DNA from: an uncultured Burkholderiales bacterium
GTDB lineage: Bacteria > Pseudomonadota > Gammaproteobacteria > Burkholderiales > Burkholderiaceae_C
Direction of reading: 5' to 3'
Assembly (NCBI GenBank): GCA_903871865.1
Contig: CAIQIL010000438.1
Coordinates: 1 to 18,558, forward strand
Length of the DNA stretch: 18,558 nt
Under the pieces are notes generated by a model. It saw only the letters and a list, made by a program, of their open reading frames with translations. It made no database searches and was not told where the DNA came from. Of this stretch, positions 7,337-14,551 are shown in pieces. The position numbers and the translations under genes were made by a program. The first letter of the stretch is position 1. Every line of letters starts with the position of its first letter.

Positions 7337-8713
7337 ATGGCCACCCAGGTTTTCCAGTCATGGGGCCGCGTGCTGCGCGAGCCGCACGAAGCTATCGGCC
7401 TGAGCAGCCGCCACGCGCCCTTGCCGATGCCGGCCGTTCCCCAGACGGTTCTGCCCTTCGGCAACGGCCGCAGCTACGGCGACAGCAACCTCAACCCCGG
7501 TGGCGCCTTGCTGCTGGGCGCGCAGCTCGACCGCTTCATCGCTTTCGATGCGGCCACGGGCGTGCTGCGCTGCGAGGGCGGCGTGCTGCTGCACACCATC
7601 CTCAAGCTCATCGTGCCGCAGGGCTGGTTCCTGCCGGTCACGCCGGGCACGCAGTTCGTCACCGTGGGCGGCGCCATCGCCAACGACGTGCATGGCAAGA
7701 ACCACCACCTGGCAGGTTCGTTCGGCAACCACGTGCGCTGCATGGAGCTGTTGCGCTCCGATGGCAAGCGCCGCTTGTGTTCGCCCACCGAGCACACCGA
7801 GTGGTTCGACGCCACCATCGGCGGCCTGGGCCTGACGGGCTTGATCACCTGGGCCGAAATCCAGCTCAAGCGCGTGGCCAACCCTTACATGGACTCGGAG
7901 TCCATCCGCTTTCGCAGCCTTGAAGAGTTCTTCGAGTTGAACGCCGCCTCCGAGCGTGACTTCGAATACACCGTCTCCTGGATCGACTGCGCCTTCGAGG
8001 GCAAGCGCCTGGGCCGGGGCCTGTTCAACAGGGCCAACCATGCGCCCGCCGTCATCGACACCTCGCGCGTGCCCAAGGGCCTGCCCGCCACCATCGCCGA
8101 AACGGCCAAGCGCGTGCCCATCACGCCGCCCATCTCGCTCATCAACTCGCTGTCGCTGAAGTCCTTCAACACGCTGTACTTCCACAAGCAGTGGAACGAT
8201 GTGGAACGCGGCCTGGCGCACTACCGGCCCTTCTTCTACCCGCTGGACGCGTTGCTGGAGTGGAACCGCATCTACGGCCCCAAAGGCTTCTACCAGTACC
8301 AGTCGGTGGTGCCGCCCGAGCGTGCGCTCGAAACCACGCGGCAGATGCTGCAAACCATCGCGCACAGCGGCATGGGCTCCTTCCTGGCCGTGCTCAAGCA
8401 GTTCGGCGAACCGCCTTCGCGCGGCATGCTGTCCTTCCCGCAGCCGGGCACCACGCTGGCGCTCGACTTCCCCAACAGCGGCCCGAAGCTGATGCGCCTG
8501 TTCGACGAGCTCGACCGCATTGTGCTGGCGGCCGGTGGGCGCCTCTACCCCGCCAAGGACGGCCGCATTGGCGCGGCCATCTTCCAGGCCGGCCACCCGC
8601 AGTGGCGGGCTTTTTCTGAATTCGTCGATCCCCGTTTCAGCTCCGGCTTCTGGCGCCGCGTGACGGGGCAAACCAGCGGCCAAACCAGCGGCTACACCGC
8701 GGAGAACCCATGA
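7337..8713 (+). CDS. dprE1: DprE1-like FAD-dependent decaprenylphosphoryl-ribose 2'-oxidase
   Basis: This 458-residue protein is nearly the same length as mycobacterial DprE1 (461). It is a VAO-type FAD flavoprotein. GNGRSYGDSNLNPGG at 42-56 is the FAD-binding loop. FVTVGGAIANDVHGKNHH matches the DprE1 flavin-binding stretch almost residue for residue. GGRLYPAKDGR near 400-410 holds Lys407, the counterpart of active-site Lys418. The family oxidises polyprenylphosphoryl-ribose at C2', the first half of the ribose-to-arabinose epimerisation, on the periplasmic or membrane face. The position matching the benzothiazinone target Cys387 is Ala375. The C-terminus carries two copies of QTSG. The start lies 15 nt after the UbiA gene, and the stop overlaps the next gene in ATGA, indicating an operon. 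The exact substrate in this organism is inferred. Confidence 0.88.
   Translation: MATQVFQSWGRVLREPHEAIGLSSRHAPLPMPAVPQTVLPFGNGRSYGDSNLNPGGALLLGAQLDRFIAFDAATGVLRCEGGVLLHTILKLIVPQGWFLPVTPGTQFVTVGGAIANDVHGKNHHLAGSFGNHVRCMELLRSDGKRRLCSPTEHTEWFDATIGGLGLTGLITWAEIQLKRVANPYMDSESIRFRSLEEFFELNAASERDFEYTVSWIDCAFEGKRLGRGLFNRANHAPAVIDTSRVPKGLPATIAETAKRVPITPPISLINSLSLKSFNTLYFHKQWNDVERGLAHYRPFFYPLDALLEWNRIYGPKGFYQYQSVVPPERALETTRQMLQTIAHSGMGSFLAVLKQFGEPPSRGMLSFPQPGTTLALDFPNSGPKLMRLFDELDRIVLAAGGRLYPAKDGRIGAAIFQAGHPQWRAFSEFVDPRFSSGFWRRVTGQTSGQTSGYTAENP
8669..8692 (+). repeat. perfect tandem duplication of 12 nt within the DprE1-like gene
   Basis: CAAACCAGCGGC occurs twice back to back, at 8669-8680 and 8681-8692. 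It encodes QTSG-QTSG at residues 445-452, in the tail beyond the conserved domain. It keeps the reading frame and probably arose by replication slippage. Confidence 0.9.
8701..8705 (+). promoter_or_regulatory. ribosome binding site of the DprE2-like gene
   Basis: GGAGA lies inside the 3' end of the upstream oxidoreductase gene, 4 nt before the ATG at 8710. It supports this start within the ATGA stop/start overlap. Confidence 0.6.
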
Positions 8714-9450
8714 ACAACGTCCTCATCATCGGGGCCACCTCGGCCATCGCCGAAGCCTGCGCCCGCGTCTGGGCCCAGCGCGGCGACCGCGTCTTCCTGG
8801 CCGCCCGCGGCGAAGCCCAGCTCAAGTCGGTGGCCGACGACCTGCGCACCCGCGGCGCCAACTTCGTGGGCTTCAAGGTGTTCGATGCCACTGCCTTCGA
8901 CCAGCACGCCGCGCTGCTGGCCGACGCCACCCAGGCCATGGGCGGGCTGGACACGGTGCTGATCGCCCACGGTACGCTGTCCGACCAAGACCGCGCGCAA
9001 AAGGACGTGCCTTACGCGCTCAAGGAAATCGAGATCAACGGCAGCTCGGTGGTGGCGCTCATGACCCTGGCCGGCGAGCAACTGGGCCAGCAAGGCAAGG
9101 GCTGCATCGGCGTGATTTCGTCGGTGGCCGGTGACCGCGGTCGCCAGAGCAACTATGTCTATGGCAGCGCCAAGGCCCTGGTGTCGGCCTTCGCCTCGGG
9201 CCTGCGCCAGCGCCTGCACAAGGTCGGCGTGTCGGTGGTGACCATCAAGCCGGGTTTCGTGGACACCCCCATGACGGCCCACCTGCCCAAGGGCGGCCCG
9301 CTGTGGGCCAAGCCCGATCAGGTCGCGCGCGACATCGTGGGCGGCATGGACAAGGGCCGCAGCATCGTCTACACGCCGGGCTTCTGGCGCCTGATCATGC
9401 TGATCATCAAGCACATCCCCGAGTTCGTGTTCGTCAAGCTCAAGCTTTGA
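8710..9450 (+). CDS. dprE2: DprE2-like decaprenylphosphoryl-2-keto-ribose reductase (SDR family)
   Basis: This is a 246-residue classical short-chain dehydrogenase. The N-terminal dinucleotide-binding loop reads GATSAIAEACAR at 8-19, the DprE2 form rather than the usual TGxxxGIG. The catalytic serine lies in VISSVAGDRGRQSN (Ser137 or Ser138), and YGSAK gives Tyr151 and Lys155. PGFVDTPMT follows at 181-189. The hydrophobic and basic C-terminus, ending in KHIPEFVFVKLKL, resembles the membrane-associated tail of DprE2. The family reduces the 2'-keto intermediate made by DprE1 to polyprenylphosphoryl-arabinose with NAD(P)H. The gene overlaps the DprE1-like gene by 4 nt, which strongly supports joint function. 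It ends 6 nt before the convergent acetyltransferase gene. Many SDRs look alike, so the assignment rests on motifs plus context. Confidence 0.85.
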   Translation: MNNVLIIGATSAIAEACARVWAQRGDRVFLAARGEAQLKSVADDLRTRGANFVGFKVFDATAFDQHAALLADATQAMGGLDTVLIAHGTLSDQDRAQKDVPYALKEIEINGSSVVALMTLAGEQLGQQGKGCIGVISSVAGDRGRQSNYVYGSAKALVSAFASGLRQRLHKVGVSVVTIKPGFVDTPMTAHLPKGGPLWAKPDQVARDIVGGMDKGRSIVYTPGFWRLIMLIIKHIPEFVFVKLKL

Positions 9451-9456
9451 GCTGGC

Positions 9457-10023
9457 TCAGTCCTTGATCTCCGGGCGGGTGTTCACCGCCACCGCCGGGT
9501 TGCCCTGGTAGACCGTCCACGGTGCCAGTGGCTTGAAGGCCACGGCGCGTGCGGCCAGCACCGCCCCTTCACCGACGATCACGCCCGGGCCCACGAAGGC
9601 CTCGGCACACACCCAGGCCCGCCGCCCGATGGCGATGGGCCGCGCGTACAGCGGGAAGGCCGGGTCGCGGTGGTCGTGGGTGCCTGTGCACAGGTAAGCG
9701 CCTTGCGACACCACCACCATCTCGCCGATCGTCACTGGCGCGATGTTGTAGACCTCGACGCCCGGCGCCAAAGCGGCCAGCGGGGCCATCTCCAGGTGCC
9801 AGGGCGCCCAGACCTTCACGCTGGGATAGACATTGGCGCGCCACGACACCTTGGCACCGAAGGCGCGCAACAAGGCCAGGCGCCACAGCCGGGCCTGGGG
9901 CGGCGTCCAGCGGGCCAGCAGCAACCAGGTCAACGACCACGCCAGGCGCCTGAGGCGGTTGGCCAGGCTGAAGGTCGGGCCGTCGAAGGCCTTGCGGTCG
10001 GTGATGAGGTCGGGCGTGGTCAT
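9457..10023 (-). CDS. WcaF-type polysaccharide O-acetyltransferase (left-handed beta-helix)
   Basis: This 188-residue protein belongs to the NodL/WcaF hexapeptide acyltransferase family, which transfers acetyl from acetyl-CoA to sugars of exopolysaccharide. It has a basic and hydrophobic N-terminal stretch and then VYNIAPVTIGEMVVVSQGAYLC (split by the helix turns, residues 91-112). The signature CTGTHDHRDPAF at 112-123 follows, with His116 a likely catalytic base. Hexapeptide repeats continue to VGPGVIVGEGAVLA. This order is characteristic of proteins named WcaF in colanic acid loci. I chose the ATG at 10023 because it gives the family-typical N-terminus; an open frame extends further upstream but overlaps the GT2 gene. 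It is the last gene of the minus-strand trio. The acceptor sugar is unknown. Confidence 0.85.
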   Translation of the reverse strand: MTTPDLITDRKAFDGPTFSLANRLRRLAWSLTWLLLARWTPPQARLWRLALLRAFGAKVSWRANVYPSVKVWAPWHLEMAPLAALAPGVEVYNIAPVTIGEMVVVSQGAYLCTGTHDHRDPAFPLYARPIAIGRRAWVCAEAFVGPGVIVGEGAVLAARAVAFKPLAPWTVYQGNPAVAVNTRPEIKD

Positions 10024-10046
10024 CGGTGCGCGGGGGTGCTTGGCCC

Positions 10047-11009
10047 TCAGTGTGCCAGCAGCCAGCGCGCGGCCTGCAGGCGCCACAGGCGGCCGCCCGC
10101 GGTGGCCAGGAAGGCCAGCCAGCCGGACAGGAAGCCGAGTGCGAAGCGCTGCTGGCCCAAGTGCTGGTTGACCATGGCCATGTAGCGCCATGAGCGCGTC
10201 TTGCGCAGCCACTGCAGCCCCTGCCAGCGGTGCGTGCTGATGTAGCAGACCGAGGCCACCGTCTGCAGGCGCAGCGGCGACACGCCCTGGGCGATCAGTC
10301 GGTCGTACAGGGTGCCCAGCACCGTGGCCATCTGCGGCATCAGCTCGCCGGCCTTGTTCAGCGTGGCCGAGGCCTGGCCTGCGTGCACGCGGATGGTCGC
10401 CACGTTCACCGGCGAAATCGCCCAGCGCTCGCGGTGCCCCACGCGGCTCCAGAACTCGAAGTCACCCGAGTAGGGCAGGCGCTGGTCGAACCAGCCATGC
10501 GCGGCGACGATGCGCGTGCGCAGGCTGACGTTCGAGAGGTTGCCCGGGATGCAGCCGAACAGGAAGAAGTACAGGTCGGACTTGTCGGGCGTGACGATGT
10601 CTGGCAGCACGTCCAGCTCGAAGCGTGCCAGCCGCGAGTGGCCGTCGGCGCCATGGTTGGCGCGCAGGAAGGCGACGTCGGCGGGCAAGCGCTGCCAGAC
10701 GTCCACCAAGCGCGCCAGCGCACCCGCATCGACCAGCCAGTCGTCCTGGCAGAAGATCTGGGTGATGTCCGTGCGCACCTGCTGGAACAGGAAGTTCAGG
10801 TTGCCGAAGATGCCGAGGTTCTTCTCCTGGAAGAAGACGCGGATGCGCGGGTCGGTCAGCGAGGCGAGGTACTCGCGCGTGCCGTCTTTGGAGCCGTCGT
10901 CGCTGATGAGCAGCTCCCAGTCGGTGTGGGTCTGCGCCAGCACCGAACGCACGGCTTCTTTCAGGAACGCCCCACCGTTGTAGGTGGGCATCACGAGCGA
11001 GAGGGTCAT
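10047..11009 (-). CDS. glycosyltransferase family 2
   Basis: This is a 320-residue GT-A fold glycosyltransferase. It starts MTLSLVMPTYNGGAFLKEAVRSVL, written here as its two conserved blocks MPTYNGG (7-13) and AVRSVLAQT (19-27). It carries SDDGSKDGT at 36-44, with Asp37 and Asp38 for nucleotide binding, and QDDW at 88-91 as the DxD-like metal site. GDFEFWSRVG in the second half resembles the acceptor-side motif. The C-terminal region is basic and hydrophobic and may associate with the membrane. The gene begins 33 nt after the nucleotidyltransferase stop and ends 23 nt before the acetyltransferase start, consistent with one transcript. A GTG at 11042 is a possible earlier start but would add residues without homology. 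Donor and acceptor cannot be read from the sequence. Confidence 0.9.
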   Translation of the reverse strand: MTLSLVMPTYNGGAFLKEAVRSVLAQTHTDWELLISDDGSKDGTREYLASLTDPRIRVFFQEKNLGIFGNLNFLFQQVRTDITQIFCQDDWLVDAGALARLVDVWQRLPADVAFLRANHGADGHSRLARFELDVLPDIVTPDKSDLYFFLFGCIPGNLSNVSLRTRIVAAHGWFDQRLPYSGDFEFWSRVGHRERWAISPVNVATIRVHAGQASATLNKAGELMPQMATVLGTLYDRLIAQGVSPLRLQTVASVCYISTHRWQGLQWLRKTRSWRYMAMVNQHLGQQRFALGFLSGWLAFLATAGGRLWRLQAARWLLAH

Positions 11010-11042
11010 GGCGTCAGTGTACCGAGCGAGGGGTGCGGGCAC

Positions 11043-12146
11043 TCAAGCGCGGGCGTCGCCCCAACGCAGCGTCGTGCCCTCTTCGCCCTGGTAGAAGGTG
11101 TGGCCGTCGCGGTCCACCACGTACTGCGGCGAGGCGATCACTTCCTTGAACTCGCAGCCGGCGTTCACGCGGGTGTAGTCGAACAGCACCGAGCGCGTCA
11201 GCTTGCTGCCAGCGCGCAGCAGGCAGCCATTGCCCAGCCAGGCCGGGCCTTCGATCTTGGCGCCAGCTTCCACGCAGGAGCCCGAGCCGATGTACACCGG
11301 GCCGGTGATCTCGACCGTGTCCCAATCCACCTTGGTGTTCAGGCCGGCCCACACGCCCGGGCGCACTTCCTTGCCGGGCATGCGCATGTCGGCCACTTCG
11401 CCCGACAGCACGCGCTGCAGCACGGTCCAGTAGTCGCTCACGCGGCCGATGTCGATCCAGTGGAAGGGGCGCGTCTGGGCGTAGAAGGGCAGGCCCTGCT
11501 TGACCAGCATCGGGAACAGCTCGCTGCCGATGTCGAATTCGCGGCCACGCGGTATCAGCTCCAGCACGGCCGGCTCGAAGATGTAGATGCCGGTGGAGGC
11601 CAGGTTGGAGAGCGCCTCTTCGGGCTTGGGCTTTTCCTGGAAGCTCAGCACGCGGCCCTGCTCGTCGGCCACGACCACGCCATAGTTCTTGACCTGGTCG
11701 CGCGGCACTTCCAGCGTGATGACGCTGGCCATGGCGCCCTTGGCCTTGTGCTCGGCCAGGGCGGCGGTGATGTCGAGGTCGATGATGGCGTCACCGCACA
11801 ACACGATGGTGGTGTCGTCGAAGAAGCCCGAGAAATCCTGGATGTGGCGCATGCCACCGGCCGAGCCCAGCGGCTTGTGCACGATCTCGCCATGTTCGCG
11901 GCGACCTTCGTAGCTGTAGCCCATCTCGACGCCCCAGCGGTGGCCGTCGCCGAAGTAGTTCTCGATCTTCCAGTGGTGGTAGGCCACGTTGACCATGATC
12001 TCGCGCACATCGTGGCGGGCCAGTTGCTCGATGATGAATTCGAGCACGGGCTTGCCCAGGATGGGGATCATGGGCTTGGGCATGCCCTTGGTGAGCGGAC
12101 GGATGCGGGTGCCCTGGCCGGCGGCCAGGATCATGGCTTTGGTCAT
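11043..12146 (-). CDS. sugar-phosphate nucleotidyltransferase with C-terminal beta-helix (NDP-sugar synthase, mannose-1-phosphate guanylyltransferase-like)
   Basis: This 367-residue protein activates a sugar-1-phosphate with a nucleoside triphosphate. The N-terminal signature ILAAGQGTRIRPLT is at 6-19, followed by MPKPMIPILGKPVLE at 22-36. KPLGSAGGM (91-99) and CGDAIIDLD (117-125, with metal ligand Asp119) follow. EKPKPEEALSNLASTGIYIFE and HWIDIGRVSDYW complete the nucleotidyltransferase domain. From about residue 255 the protein turns into hexapeptide-like beta-helix sequence (TGPVYIGSGSCVEAGAKIEG), as in GMPPB-type enzymes. The base and sugar cannot be fixed; GDP-mannose is a reasonable guess. 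The ATG at 12146 gives the family start and no strong ribosome binding site precedes it. It leads the minus-strand operon with the GT2 and acetyltransferase genes. Confidence 0.85.
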   Translation of the reverse strand: MTKAMILAAGQGTRIRPLTKGMPKPMIPILGKPVLEFIIEQLARHDVREIMVNVAYHHWKIENYFGDGHRWGVEMGYSYEGRREHGEIVHKPLGSAGGMRHIQDFSGFFDDTTIVLCGDAIIDLDITAALAEHKAKGAMASVITLEVPRDQVKNYGVVVADEQGRVLSFQEKPKPEEALSNLASTGIYIFEPAVLELIPRGREFDIGSELFPMLVKQGLPFYAQTRPFHWIDIGRVSDYWTVLQRVLSGEVADMRMPGKEVRPGVWAGLNTKVDWDTVEITGPVYIGSGSCVEAGAKIEGPAWLGNGCLLRAGSKLTRSVLFDYTRVNAGCEFKEVIASPQYVVDRDGHTFYQGEEGTTLRWGDARA

Positions 12147-12228
12147 GATGGATGATGCGAACTGACGAACAGCCGAGATTGGACGCCTCACAGATGTCAT
12201 GCTTGTGGCAAGTCCGTTGGCTTTGCTT

Positions 12229-12255
12229 ACAAGCCACGACAAGCCGTTCACAAGC
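12229..12255. repeat. three phased ACAAGC repeats in a divergent intergenic region
   Basis: ACAAGC occurs at 12229-12234, 12239-12244 and 12250-12255, with starts 10 and 11 bp apart, about one helical turn. A reverse copy, GCTTGT, lies at 12201-12206. All four are in the 160-bp gap between the minus-strand nucleotidyltransferase (start 12146) and the plus-strand GT4 gene (start 12307). Same-face spacing suggests a binding site for a regulator shared by both promoters, but no factor can be named. Confidence 0.4.
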
Positions 12256-12272
12256 GCGTACATCCCGGGCGC

Positions 12273-12287
12273 TATATTCGTACGAAT
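12273..12287 (+). promoter_or_regulatory. candidate -10 box and 12-bp palindrome upstream of the GT4 gene
   Basis: TATATT at 12273-12278 is the best -10-like sequence in this GC-rich gap. It overlaps the perfect 12-bp palindrome ATTCGTACGAAT at 12276-12287, which would sit at the -10/+1 region, a classic operator position. The nearest -35-like sequence, TTCACA at 12247-12252, is 20 nt upstream, longer than usual. The GT4 start is 19 nt after the palindrome. Confidence 0.35.
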
Positions 12288-12306
12288 GTGCAAACAGTCC
12301 AGTTTC

Positions 12307-13539
12307 ATGTCGCTCCGCATCCTCCATGTCATTTCGTCGGTGAACCCCCAAGGCGGTGGTCCGATCGAGGGCTTGGTGCAGCTGGCGCGCGTGAACGGGC
12401 AGCACGGCCACCACATCGAAGTGGCCAGCCTCGACGACCCGCAGGCCGAGTGGGTGCGGCGCTGCCCGCTGCCCTGCCACGCGCTGGGGCCAGGCCACAT
12501 CGGCAAGTACCGCTACAGCCCGCGCCTGGTGCCCTGGTTGCGGGCCAACCGGCACCGCTATGACGCGGTCATCGTCAATGGCATCTGGCAGTACCACGCC
12601 TTCGCGGTGTGGCGGGCGCTGAGCGGCACCAGCACCCCGTACTTCGTTTACACCCACGGCATGCTGGACCCCTGGTTCAAGCGCCACTACCCGCTCAAGC
12701 ACCTCAAGAAGTGGTTGTTCTGGCCCTGGGCCGAGTACCGCTTGCTGCGCGACGCCGCGGCCGTGTTCTTCACCTCGGAAGACGAGCGCCGCCTCGCGCG
12801 GCAGTCCTTCTGGCTCTACCGCTGCAAGGAGGTCGTCGTCAACTACGGCACCAGCGTGCCGCCGGACGAGGCCGGTGCGCAACGCCAGGCCTTCCTGGCG
12901 CGCTTTCCCCAGCTGGCCGACACGCGCAACCTGCTTTTCCTGGGGCGACTGCACGAGAAGAAGGGCGTGGACCTGCTGCTGCAGGCCCTGGCCGCGGTGC
13001 GTGCCCGCCAGCCCGCGCTGACCGCGGGCGTGCGCCTGGTGATGGCCGGCCCCGCCAGCGACGACTACGGCCAGCGCATGCAGCAGCTGGCCACGCGACT
13101 GGGCCTGGACGACATCACCGTGTGGACGGGCATGGTGTCCGGGCCTGAGAAGTGGGGTGCCTTCCGCTGCGCCGAGGCCTTCGCCTTACCCTCCCACCAG
13201 GAGAACTTCGGCATCTCGGTGGCCGAGTCCCTGGCCTGCGGCGTGCCGGTGCTCATCAGCAACGAGGTCAACATCTGGCGCGAGATCGAACAAGACCGCG
13301 CCGGCCTGGTGGGCGACGACACCCAGTCCGCCACCGAAGCGCTGCTCACGCAGTGGTTGTCAACACCTCAGCCCATGTGGCAGGCCATGGGCGGCCACGC
13401 GCGAGCCTGCTTCAACGCGCGCTTCCGCATCGACCGCGCGGCCGACTCGCTCATCCACGCGATGCTGCAGCAAGGTTTGCCTGGGTCGCAGGCAGGCGCT
13501 CGGCCAAGCCAGCCAGCGCCGCTGTCAACACCTCGTTGA
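12307..13539 (+). CDS. glycosyltransferase family 4
   Basis: This is a 410-residue GT-B fold glycosyltransferase. The N-terminal domain begins SLRILHVISSVNPQGGGPIEG, shown here as RILHVISSV (4-12) and a glycine-rich GGG-P loop at 16-19. The C-terminal nucleotide-binding domain has FLGRLHEKKGVDLL at 211-224. The EX7E motif is ENFGISVAE, with Glu299 and Glu307, and CGVPVLIS follows at 311-318. A retaining transfer from an NDP-sugar is expected on the cytoplasmic face. I preferred the ATG at 12307 because it gives the usual family start; the in-frame ATG at 12286 lies within the palindrome. No clear ribosome binding site precedes either. From about residue 382 the coding sequence overlaps the convergent GT9 gene, and its tail is rich in Pro, Gln and Ser. 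Donor and acceptor are unknown. Confidence 0.9.
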   Translation: MSLRILHVISSVNPQGGGPIEGLVQLARVNGQHGHHIEVASLDDPQAEWVRRCPLPCHALGPGHIGKYRYSPRLVPWLRANRHRYDAVIVNGIWQYHAFAVWRALSGTSTPYFVYTHGMLDPWFKRHYPLKHLKKWLFWPWAEYRLLRDAAAVFFTSEDERRLARQSFWLYRCKEVVVNYGTSVPPDEAGAQRQAFLARFPQLADTRNLLFLGRLHEKKGVDLLLQALAAVRARQPALTAGVRLVMAGPASDDYGQRMQQLATRLGLDDITVWTGMVSGPEKWGAFRCAEAFALPSHQENFGISVAESLACGVPVLISNEVNIWREIEQDRAGLVGDDTQSATEALLTQWLSTPQPMWQAMGGHARACFNARFRIDRAADSLIHAMLQQGLPGSQAGARPSQPAPLSTPR

Positions 13540-14533
13540 CGCCGATGTTGTGAACACCGCTCATGCGGTGGATGACGCGGTGGCCCTGGCCGAAGGGGTG
13601 CCACACCACGGGTCGGTTGTAGCCGCCGAACAGGCCCACGCAAGGCACGCCCACGCTGGCCGCCAGGTGCATGGGGCCCGAGTCGTGGCCGATGAAGAGG
13701 CTGGCGTGGCGCATGGCCGCGGCGCTCTCGCGCGGGCTCAGGCGGCCGCAGGCGTCCACCACCGGGCCGGGCCATTGGGCGGTCACGCGGCGGGCGCGCT
13801 CGCTGTCTTCCTGCGCCCCCACCACCAGCAAGCCCAGCTCGGGGTGGGCGTGGGCCAGGCCATTGAGCAGGGCCATCCAGTTGCCTTCGCCCCAGTCCTT
13901 CTCGGCGACCTTGCCGCCCATGTTGATGACCAGGCGCGGCACGCCGTCCAGGTGGGCGGTGATGCGGTCGGCGTTGGCCAACTCGGTGGGGCTCAGGCGC
14001 AGGTCCCAGAAGCTGCGGTTGTGCAGGTCGATGGGGGGCAGGTCGCCATCGGCACACAGGCTGCGCGCCAGGCGGGCGCATTCGGGCTCCAGATCGCCTT
14101 GGGCGTTGACGACCTGCCAGGTCTGCAGCGCGGGCGTGCTGGGCGCGCCCACGATGTGCTTGAAGCCGCAGAGCTTGAAGTAGAGGATGTCGCGCCACAC
14201 GGCGGCCATGCCGCGCGCTGGCGTCAGGTAGTAGAGGGTGTCGGCGCCGAGGGTGCGCAACTGCTTGCGCAGGGCCCACAAGGCCTTCAGCGAGCGCGTG
14301 CCCACCGGGTAGGCCAGGGCCTGGTCGATGAGGCCGCTGCCCCCCAGGATGCCTTCCAGCGGCGCGGCCTTGGCGCTCACGGGGAAGTTGGTCAGCACCA
14401 CGCGGCGGGCGCCGGGCGTCGCGCGTTCGATGGCGTGGAAGCAGGGCAGGGCGACCAGGGTGTCACCCAGGCTGCCCAGGCGGTAGATCACGACCGTGCG
14501 GGGCTGGGCGGCGGTCGGCGAGGTGGGGGTCAT
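13451..14533 (-). CDS. glycosyltransferase family 9 (ADP-heptose:LPS heptosyltransferase-like)
   Basis: This 360-residue protein belongs to GT9, the family of WaaC/WaaF heptosyltransferases that extend lipopolysaccharide inner core at the cytoplasmic membrane face. After a short polar leader, YRLGSLGDTLVALPCFHAI (residues 17-35) is the typical N-terminal GxxGD acceptor-side motif with Asp24. VINMGGKVAEKDWGEGNW in the middle marks the start of the second domain. The family block FIGHDSGPMHLAASVGVPC near residue 280 has the conserved Asp-x-Gly-x-x-His. It could use ADP-heptose or another NDP-sugar. It lies 18 nt downstream of the AGE-family gene, probably co-transcribed, and its 3' end overlaps the convergent GT4 gene by 89 nt. 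Confidence 0.87.
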   Translation of the reverse strand: MTPTSPTAAQPRTVVIYRLGSLGDTLVALPCFHAIERATPGARRVVLTNFPVSAKAAPLEGILGGSGLIDQALAYPVGTRSLKALWALRKQLRTLGADTLYYLTPARGMAAVWRDILYFKLCGFKHIVGAPSTPALQTWQVVNAQGDLEPECARLARSLCADGDLPPIDLHNRSFWDLRLSPTELANADRITAHLDGVPRLVINMGGKVAEKDWGEGNWMALLNGLAHAHPELGLLVVGAQEDSERARRVTAQWPGPVVDACGRLSPRESAAAMRHASLFIGHDSGPMHLAASVGVPCVGLFGGYNRPVVWHPFGQGHRVIHRMSGVHNIGVNEVLTAALAGLAERLPATQANLAAASRG

Positions 14534-14551
14534 GCAGGTTCCGTGTGATCG

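Noticed and set aside
10230..12155. 641-codon plus-strand open frame opposite the GT2 and nucleotidyltransferase genes
   Set aside because: It is a GC-rich antisense shadow with Ala/His/Gln/Val-rich composition and no recognisable domain; the minus-strand genes have clear motifs.
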